Assembly: GCA_902462015.1 (NCBI GenBank)
Contig: CABPZV010000074.1
Location: forward strand, 1-10,062
Reading direction: 5' to 3'
DNA length: 10,062 bases
Source of the DNA: an uncultured Eubacteriales bacterium
Lineage (GTDB): Bacteria; Bacillota; Clostridia; Oscillospirales; CAG-272
Part shown: positions 6,543-10,062 of the stretch, piece by piece
How positions within the stretch are numbered: the first letter of the stretch is position 1
Layout of the letters: each line of letters begins with the position of its first letter
Position numbers and translations under genes: made by a program
The notes under the pieces: generated by a model
The model's database searches: none
The model's input: only the letters and a program-made list of their open reading frames with translations
Told to the model about the DNA's origin: nothing

Positions 6543-7737
6543 GGAACACCTCGCAGTTCTGTATAAAAAACGCAACCACAATATGACAGGCACGCATATT
6601 TTTACTTCCAACACCTGATTTATTTTTTATCCATTCAGCCAACCCGTTTACGATTTCATCTTGTGAAAGAAGTCCGTTGTCCAATTTTTGGTATGCCAGC
6701 TTAACCTCAGATGCAATCAAATTAAAATCACCGGTACCATCTCTATCCATTGTTGAAAAAATATTGTTTATGTAATTGTAGTATCGTAAGACTCGTGTTA
6801 TCTCATCATTCTTTAAAAGATGATTTTCTGGAAGAATCTTCTGATCGAGATGTAGCGCTTCGAGTGGAAGTTCAATTAGTTTTGCATCGTCTGTTATTCC
6901 TGCAAGTCCATATAGAACATCCTGTATTTCATCTTCAAGTGCAATGTCATTTATATCTAGAAGTAAATGATGTGTCGAGGCTAGTTGGTCTTTAAGGGTT
7001 TTTAATTTTGTATAATCTTCAACAGTTGGTTCAGTAGCGTACTCTTCAGCGTGATCGCAGCATAAAGCAATTTTATTACTGGGAGCATCGACTTTTTGGG
7101 GCTTTTTTATCAAAGAAAATTCTGAATTACTTTCAGAAAAATTGTCTGGGTAAATGTTTACGACTTTATATTTCTTTACTGGTGTATTCTTTACATATTT
7201 TATAAGCGGTTGATGACAAATAGGACATTCATAATTTGATTCAGCTAATAACGGAATATCGTCACTGACGAGCGGCATATCAGACAAACGGTTTTCGCGA
7301 TTTATTACATACAAAAGTAAATTACCAAGGAACTCGGACTCTTTGCCTGAGTCGAGAAGAGCTAATAGTTCCTTTTTCTTTTTTGCAGCAATCGCGTCAT
7401 CTGAGTCAATCGCTCTTCGCATTGCTTCAAACATATCATCGCTGGTGATTGCATTCATATAAGGGATTATCTTTGTTTCACAGTGTTTCTGAGCATCAGC
7501 GATGATTTGCTTTGTGGTGCAGGCATTCTTTATTGCCTTAGGAACATCTACTTTTCGCTTAAGAAGGTCACTGATTAGTGATGGCGCAATATTTATAGAA
7601 TTGCCTTTTCTGTCAACAACACTTGCCTTTTCAGTGATCCAACCTAATAAAAGTTCAACAATGTCTTTGTCATCATTTGGGGGCTGCATAGCACTTTGAA
7701 GGCATCTAACAAATTCAGCAAAACAAAGTTCAGTCAT
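6526..7737 (-). CDS. ABC-3C system effector with HNH-like zinc domain and C-terminal ABC-3C domain
   Basis: The 403 residues fall into three parts. Residues 1-165 are helical and not recognised. Residues 169-235 form a treble-clef, HNH-like unit: YECPICHQPL (169-178), then VVNIYP (192-197), then NKIALCCDHAEEY (221-233). C171, C174, C226 and H229 are likely zinc ligands. Residues 311-398 are a helical domain ending AFFIQNCEVF (389-398), the mark of the C-terminal domain shared by ABC-3C effectors, which is thought to dock on the other components. The position that normally reads D/E-H-I-x-P in HNH nucleases reads V-N-I-Y-P, so nuclease activity is uncertain. An ATG 18 codons upstream lacks a ribosome binding site. 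The ATG at 7735-7737 has AGGA eight bases before it and is preferred. It is the first gene of the ABC-3C operon. Confidence 0.75.
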   Translation of the reverse strand: MTELCFAEFVRCLQSAMQPPNDDKDIVELLLGWITEKASVVDRKGNSINIAPSLISDLLKRKVDVPKAIKNACTTKQIIADAQKHCETKIIPYMNAITSDDMFEAMRRAIDSDDAIAAKKKKELLALLDSGKESEFLGNLLLYVINRENRLSDMPLVSDDIPLLAESNYECPICHQPLIKYVKNTPVKKYKVVNIYPDNFSESNSEFSLIKKPQKVDAPSNKIALCCDHAEEYATEPTVEDYTKLKTLKDQLASTHHLLLDINDIALEDEIQDVLYGLAGITDDAKLIELPLEALHLDQKILPENHLLKNDEITRVLRYYNYINNIFSTMDRDGTGDFNLIASEVKLAYQKLDNGLLSQDEIVNGLAEWIKNKSGVGSKNMRACHIVVAFFIQNCEVFREISK

Positions 7738-7811
7738 TGTAACTTTCCTTTCTATCTTGAATTTTACTCTAATTTCACTCGAAATTCTCACTAAATACTT
7801 TTGGGCTGAAT

Positions 7812-7828
7812 TCTTCTATAATAGAAGA
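7812..7828. promoter_or_regulatory. Perfect inverted repeat in the ABC-3C leader
   Basis: The arms TCTTCTA (7812-7818) and TAGAAGA (7822-7828) flank TAA. It lies between the predicted ABC-3C promoter and the effector start codon. It may be an operator for the XRE protein or an mRNA hairpin. It has no GC content to serve as a terminator. Confidence 0.4.
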
Positions 7829-7835
7829 GTAAGAA

Positions 7836-7861
7836 AGCTTCGCACAGTTAGAACTGAAGCT
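7836..7861. repeat. Nested hairpin in the ABC-3C leader
   Basis: The outer arms are AGCTTC (7836-7841) and GAAGCT (7856-7861). The inner arms are CAGTT (7845-7849) and AACTG (7852-7856), which share base 7856 with the outer arm, so the two pairings partly compete. On the minus strand this lies just downstream of the predicted transcription start, in the 5' untranslated leader. Confidence 0.35.
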
Positions 7862-7879
7862 CAAGATTTTTTTACATAT

Positions 7880-7908
7880 ATTATACCACAAATCTTCGCA
7901 AAAGTCCA
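7880..7908 (-). promoter_or_regulatory. Predicted promoter of the ABC-3C operon
   Basis: On the minus strand a -35-like TGGACT (7903-7908) is followed after 17 bases by a perfect TATAAT (7880-7885). The three bases before the -10 box read TGG, giving the extended -10 motif TG-N-TATAAT. Transcription would begin near 7873 and give a leader of about 135 bases before the effector ATG at 7737. It is the best minus-strand promoter in the window. Confidence 0.65.
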
Positions 7909-7930
7909 TATTATTTTGCAAACGCAAAAG
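7897..7930. promoter_or_regulatory. CGCAAAAG direct repeats at the ABC-3C promoter, possible operator
   Basis: CGCAAAAG occurs at 7897-7904 and 7923-7930, 26 bases apart. The first copy overlaps the -35 box. The second is part of an inverted repeat, TTTTGC (7914-7919) and GCAAAA (7924-7929). The position fits a regulator site, perhaps for the XRE protein encoded at the end of the same operon, but nothing in the sequence proves binding. Confidence 0.35.
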
Positions 7931-8099
7931 AAAAGTTTGATATTGCTGAAAATCTTGTAAATGCAAAGTGGTGGAACCTAAAAATGTCAGACCGATGAAT
8001 ACAAGTTTTAAAAATGTGAAAAAAGACGTTTATAGAACAAAGCGGATTACACTATGGATTTTTGTAAACTATAAATTTCTTATCTTTACAATAAAAATC
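7931..8099. other. AT-rich non-coding stretch in the divergent region
   Basis: I see no credible gene here. Open frames exist on both strands but have no convincing ribosome binding site, AT-driven composition and no recognisable motif. The only structure noted is a perfect seven-base inverted repeat, TTGTAAA (8062-8068) and TTTACAA (8085-8091), with a 16-base spacer. Together with the mapped elements on either side it makes up the gene-free region 7738-8206. Confidence 0.5.
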
Positions 8100-8153
8100 T
8101 GCAGTTTTTTGCAGTCAGCCTTGACTTACTATATTTTTGCAGTAAATTGCAGT
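8100..8153. repeat. Two pairs of TGCAGT direct repeats, candidate operator
   Basis: TGCAGT occurs at 8100-8105, 8110-8115, 8138-8143 and 8148-8153. Within each pair the starts are 10 bases apart, about one helical turn, with four bases between copies; the pairs begin 38 bases apart. One pair lies directly upstream of a TTGACT -35 box and the other lies over the -10 region. This layout suits a dimeric or cooperative regulator. Iterons for replication are a less likely alternative. Confidence 0.5.
8121..8148 (+). promoter_or_regulatory. Candidate plus-strand promoter for the right-hand genes
   Basis: TTGACT (8121-8126) is followed after 16 bases by TAAATT (8143-8148), a 5/6 and a 4/6 match. 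A perfect TATAAT lies further on at 8165-8170 but has no -35 box at the right distance. Transcription would start near 8155 and pass through the hairpins and terminator before the sigma-like gene at 8436. The surrounding TGCAGT pairs support regulation here. Confidence 0.4.
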
Positions 8154-8176
8154 CCGCTGCGATTTATAATATATCT

Positions 8177-8202
8177 TTTATCTGATGTAAAAATCAGATA
8201 AA
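8177..8202. repeat. Perfect ten-base inverted repeat
   Basis: TTTATCTGAT (8177-8186) and ATCAGATAAA (8193-8202) pair perfectly around a six-base loop. Neither strand has a proper T-tract after it, so it is not a standard terminator. It lies just inside the predicted plus-strand transcript and just beyond the stop of the possible minus-strand gene at 8207-8407. It could be a leader hairpin, a 3' end hairpin or a protein-binding site. Confidence 0.55.
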
Positions 8203-8203
8203 C

Positions 8204-8330
8204 GGCTCAATCGGAAAGTTCCGTAGAGCCTACAAATATCAAATCATGCCAGAGTGCGCAATCTTGGCAGGATATCTCATAGGTCAGTTCGTCGTGATAA
8301 AGACGACCGAACGACCTGCGACGAGATACC
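8204..8330 (+). ncRNA. Run of hairpins, candidate structured leader RNA
   Basis: Three further foldable units follow the inverted repeat at 8177-8202. First, GGCTC (8204-8208) pairs with GAGCC (8226-8230), enclosing CGGA and TCCG around a four-base loop. Second, TGCCA (8247-8251) pairs with TGGCA (8265-8269). Third, a long imperfect stem spans 8270-8330, in which AGGTC, GTTCG and TCGT on the left pair with ACGA, CGAAC and GACCT on the right with small bulges. With the terminator at 8362 they make a structured segment upstream of the sigma-like gene. I recognise no riboswitch class. The same bases are open on the minus strand (8207-8407), so a protein gene is the competing reading. Confidence 0.4.
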
Positions 8331-8407
8331 CTTACCTTGCTGCGCTCTTTTTGGCTTTGCGGGTCTGCGTGTATCTTAAACGCAGACCTATTTTTATATT
8401 CTGCCAT
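8207..8407 (-). CDS. Possible small protein of unknown function (uncertain gene)
   Basis: An open frame of 66 residues begins MAEYKNRSAFKIHADPQSQ. It has a very basic segment (about residues 18-33, KVRVSRRRSFGR) and a C-x2-C pair in SCQDCALW. The ATG at 8405-8407 has GGAGG six bases upstream, which looks convincing. However, this ribosome binding site is the mirror half of a 34-base palindrome whose other half serves the sigma-like gene, so it may exist only by symmetry. The frame also contains a terminator-like stem and a long imperfect hairpin, which is unusual for coding DNA. The perfect inverted repeat at 8177-8202 just past the stop could be its 3' hairpin. I recognise no family. It may be a small basic protein divergent from the sigma-like gene, or no gene at all. 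Confidence 0.33.
   Translation of the reverse strand: MAEYKNRSAFKIHADPQSQKERSKVRVSRRRSFGRLYHDELTYEISCQDCALWHDLIFVGSTELSD
8362..8395 (+). terminator. Intrinsic terminator or attenuator before the sigma-like gene
   Basis: GGTCTGCGT (8362-8370) and ACGCAGACC (8380-8388) form a perfect nine-base GC-rich stem with a nine-base loop. TA and then TTTTT (8391-8395) follow on the plus strand. This is the best intrinsic terminator shape in the window. It stands 40 bases before the sigma-like start codon, so it would end a short RNA from the 8121-8148 promoter or act as an attenuator. On the minus strand the stem is not followed by a T run. Confidence 0.6.
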
Positions 8408-8438
8408 GATTGTCCTCCAGCGCAGGAGGTAAATCATG
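8405..8438. promoter_or_regulatory. 34-base palindrome holding two divergent ribosome binding sites and start codons
   Basis: CATGATT (8405-8411) mirrors AATCATG (8432-8438), and CCTCC (8414-8418) mirrors GGAGG (8425-8429). Only a two-base step on each side and part of the six-base centre AGCGCA break the symmetry. Each half holds GGAGG, a six-base spacer and ATG, one per strand. In the plus-strand mRNA the folded palindrome would hide both the ribosome binding site and the start codon of the sigma-like gene, a plausible translational switch. Confidence 0.7.
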
Positions 8439-8921
8439 AAAATCAAAATGCGTTATGACAACACTTATCAGACTCTTGAAGTCGATGCCGAGAAAATGTG
8501 GGTCAGCCTGTCACTTGAGGCTGGGACGAACATTACGCAGGAGGAAAAGGAACAGCTTATTCAGGATAAGGTTGAGGAGATATACAATAAACCGGAATAC
8601 AATAGCTGGCATAAGTTGGACAGGCATAGAGGTGAACCTAAAAGATCATTTAGGAAAGACGATGAAGAGGCAGATAACAGCGATGGGCTCGACCTCATTC
8701 CCGATTATTCCGACGAGGAGCGGCGTGAACGTAAGGAAAATTATGAAGAGGTTTGTCAGAAATTGCGTTCTCTGTTGAAACCCGAATACGCAGATGTCAT
8801 TATTTCAGTCGTTCTCGATGGCAACACTCCCGAAGAATACGCTGCTGAAATAGGGGTACATAGGGACACAGTCTACAAGCGCCTTCAGCGTGCAAAAAAG
8901 AAATGCGCAAAAGTCTGGTGA
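8436..8921 (+). CDS. Sigma-70 region 4-like regulator of mobile-element type
   Basis: This 161-residue protein starts MKIKMRYDNTYQTLEVDAEK, an opening like that of the small sigma-70-family proteins of Tn1549-type conjugative elements. The middle (about 35-100) is highly charged, with many Glu, Lys and Arg residues and no clear region 2. The end (about 105-158) is a sigma region 4 helix-turn-helix: KPEYADVIISVVLDGNTPEE, then YAAEIGVHRDTVYKRLQRAK. It may be a transcription activator or an incomplete sigma factor rather than a full promoter-recognising one. An AGGAGG (8424-8429) precedes the ATG by six bases but lies within the palindrome at 8405-8438, so translation may be controlled by RNA folding. 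It is the first gene of the rightward operon; the next gene follows after 76 bases. Confidence 0.75.
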   Translation: MKIKMRYDNTYQTLEVDAEKMWVSLSLEAGTNITQEEKEQLIQDKVEEIYNKPEYNSWHKLDRHRGEPKRSFRKDDEEADNSDGLDLIPDYSDEERRERKENYEEVCQKLRSLLKPEYADVIISVVLDGNTPEEYAAEIGVHRDTVYKRLQRAKKKCAKVW

Positions 8922-8932
8922 ACTGTCCAATC

Positions 8933-8980
8933 CGGCAGTTTGCCGTGGCTATTAGGCAGAGGGTAACCTCAAGATTTTTT
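8933..8980 (+). terminator. Weak terminator-like hairpins between the sigma-like gene and the antirepressor
   Basis: CGGCA (8933-8937) and TGCCG (8941-8945) form a five-base stem with a three-base loop. GAGG (8959-8962) and CCTC (8967-8970) enclose GTAA, followed by ATTTTTT (8974-8980). TGCC at 8941 could instead pair with GGCA at 8955-8958, so two folds compete. The final stem is only four bases, so termination would be partial at best. Confidence 0.35.
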
Positions 8981-8997
8981 ATTAGGAGGTCATTTTT

Positions 8998-9807
8998 ATG
9001 TATGACATGAAGATTTATGAGAATTCGGAATTTGGCTCTGTGCGTACTCTTTCCTTAGATGGCATACCTTATTTCGTTGGAAAGGACGTAGCTGAAATTC
9101 TAGGCTACAGTAATACCAAGGACGCTATTTCAGTTCATGTCGATGAGGAGGACAAGCGTGTAATTCAAAGGTCGGAAAATACGACCTTTGAAATTCCGAA
9201 TCGAGGTTTGACTGTTATCAACGAAAGCGGTATGTACAGCTTAGTTCTTTCCAGCAAGCTTCCGAATGCGAGAAAGTTTAAGCGCTGGATAACAAATGAG
9301 GTACTCCCGACAATCCGGCGGCACGGCGTATACGCTGTGGACGAGCTTCTTGAAAACCCAGACATGCTGATAGCCGCCCTTACCGAACTGAAAGCGGAGC
9401 GTGAACACAGAAAACTTCTTGAGCATACGGTAGCTGTGCAGAATCAGCAGATTTCCGAGATGAAGCCCAAGGCATCGTACTACGATGTCGTACTTAACTG
9501 CAAGGATCTTGTCGCAATTTCAACTATCGCAAAGGATTACGGCTGGAGTGCAAATCGAATGAACCGTTATCTTTACGAAAATGGTGTTCAGTTTAAGCAG
9601 GGTAATAAAATCTGGCTGCTTTATCAGAAGTACGCCGAAAAAGGGTACACCAGCACAAAGACTCACAGTTATACTGGTAATGATGGAACTGTTCATACCA
9701 GGGTACACACCTATTGGACACAGCAGGGCCGACTGTTTATTTATGGACTTCTCAAAGAGAATGATATACTGCCAATTATGGAACGGGAGGTCAGCGTTGA
9801 AGATTGA
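8998..9807 (+). CDS. Bro-N / KilA-C antirepressor protein
   Basis: The 269 residues contain two well-known phage and mobile-element domains. Residues 1-110 are a Bro-N domain: IYENSEFGSVRTLSLDGIPY (6-25), FVGKDVAEILGYSNTKDAIS (26-45), and KFKRWITNEVLPTIRRHGVY (93-112). A charged helix, probably a coiled coil, spans 125-156. Residues 157-258 are an antirepressor KilA-C domain, with ISTIAKDYGWSANRMNRYL (174-192) as a winged-helix DNA-binding segment and YWTQQGRLFIYGLL (239-252) near its end. Such proteins usually counter a prophage or element repressor, or bind DNA directly. An AGGAGG (8984-8989) eight bases before the ATG supports this start; a second ATG three codons in is less well placed. 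The gene overlaps the next by 11 bases. Whether it acts on the XRE protein encoded at 4428-4670 is unknown. Confidence 0.92.
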   Translation: MYDMKIYENSEFGSVRTLSLDGIPYFVGKDVAEILGYSNTKDAISVHVDEEDKRVIQRSENTTFEIPNRGLTVINESGMYSLVLSSKLPNARKFKRWITNEVLPTIRRHGVYAVDELLENPDMLIAALTELKAEREHRKLLEHTVAVQNQQISEMKPKASYYDVVLNCKDLVAISTIAKDYGWSANRMNRYLYENGVQFKQGNKIWLLYQKYAEKGYTSTKTHSYTGNDGTVHTRVHTYWTQQGRLFIYGLLKENDILPIMEREVSVED

Positions 9808-10062
9808 CATTTACAATTCCGAACGCTATTATGATCCAACGCCGTATGCAGCACTAACCAGCATTCTGACCCAGGAGGAGGCTGCTCTCAGGGCAGCTGC
9901 TCCGGGCGGTGATGGGTTTAGACCTGTTATTTATGTATGCAGTCCTTATTCAGGAAATATTGAAGAGAATGTATGTAACGCAAGACGGTATTGCCGTTTT
10001 GCGTTGGAAAGCCGGACTATTCCGATTGCGCCGCATTTGCTATATCCGCAGTTCATGAATGA
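9797..10062 (+). CDS. DUF4406/DUF7768-like protein, N-terminal part (runs off the right edge)
   Basis: The frame is open to the end of the window, with 88 codons visible. It starts at TTG (9797-9799), supported by GGGAGGT six bases upstream and by an N-terminus reading KIDIYNSERYYDPTPY. The first 40 residues are a variable region seen in phage and conjugative-element homologues. RPVIYVCSPYSG (42-53), NARRYCRFAL (61-70) and IPIAPHLLYPQF (75-86) match the family often annotated DUF4406 or DUF7768, with a fold related to nucleoside 2-deoxyribosyltransferases. Enzymatic activity has not been shown for most members, and the C-terminal half is not visible. It overlaps the antirepressor gene by 11 bases in another frame, so the two are cotranscribed and probably coupled. 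Confidence 0.8.
   Translation, partial: MKIDIYNSERYYDPTPYAALTSILTQEEAALRAAAPGGDGFRPVIYVCSPYSGNIEENVCNARRYCRFALESRTIPIAPHLLYPQFMN

Noticed and set aside
6543..6614. Longer ATG start for the middle component (99 residues)
   Set aside because: It would place 24 extra residues deep inside the effector gene, has no good ribosome binding site and exceeds the family's usual size. The GTG at 6540-6542 has GAGG at the right distance.
7738..7791. Upstream ATG giving 18 more residues on the effector
   Set aside because: No ribosome binding site at that ATG, and the extra residues (RISSEIRVKFKIERKV) look like translated leader. The ATG at 7735-7737 has AGGA at normal spacing.
8100..8153. TGCAGT repeats as a CRISPR array or replication iterons
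   Set aside because: The repeats are only six bases with four-base gaps, which excludes CRISPR. No replication initiator gene is visible, and the fit to a promoter makes an operator more likely.
7757..8201. Several short open frames on both strands in the divergent region
   Set aside because: They are AT-driven, lack convincing ribosome binding sites, overlap promoter elements and repeats, and resemble no known protein.
8246..8458. 70-codon plus-strand frame running into the sigma-like gene
   Set aside because: No ribosome binding site. It passes through the terminator stem and overlaps the start of a better-supported gene.
8455..8778. 107-codon plus-strand frame inside the sigma-like gene
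   Set aside because: Shifted-frame shadow: basic, no start signal, and the other frame carries the region 4 helix-turn-helix.

Overview
The window reads as part of an integrative or conjugative element, or a prophage-like island, of a low-to-mid GC Firmicute, probably a gut Clostridia. The evidence is strong AGGAGG ribosome binding sites, TTG and GTG starts, tightly overlapping operons, a Tn1549-type sigma-like gene and a Bro-N/KilA-C antirepressor. No ribosomal RNA, tRNA, CRISPR array, transposase or integrase was recognised.

Left two thirds, all on the minus strand and read from right to left. A three-gene ABC-3C (ABC three-component) conflict module comes first: an HNH-like effector with the ABC-3C C-terminal domain (6526-7737), a 75-residue middle component (6315-6542) and an SMC/Rad50-like ATPase (4670-6325). 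It ends in a small XRE/Cro regulator (4428-4670). All four genes overlap, by 17, 11 and 1 bases. After a 149-base gap comes a type I restriction-modification operon: hsdM (2176-4278), hsdS (859-2163), a TIR-domain protein (116-859) and the first 33 codons of hsdR (1-100). The TIR gene lies between hsdS and hsdR, the place held by the anticodon nuclease gene prrC in the E. coli prr locus. This suggests a second-line suicide effector tied to the restriction enzyme.

Right third, plus strand. An AT-rich divergent region (7738-8435) holds the ABC-3C promoter on the minus strand. On the plus strand it holds a candidate promoter framed by two pairs of TGCAGT repeats, a run of hairpins ending in a good intrinsic terminator, and a near-perfect 34-base palindrome. 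Each half of the palindrome carries a ribosome binding site and a start codon, one per strand. Then follow a sigma-70 region 4-like gene (8436-8921), a Bro-N/KilA-C antirepressor (8998-9807) and the start of a DUF4406/DUF7768-like gene (9797 to the end).

Base composition is modular. Sampled 60-base lines give about 57% GC in hsdM, 47% in the second half of hsdS, 28-30% in the first hsdS recognition domain and 33% in the ABC-3C ATPase gene. The island therefore looks assembled from separately acquired defence cassettes next to mobile-element regulatory genes. The least explained parts are the TIR gene inside the hsd operon and the structured region at 8100-8438.
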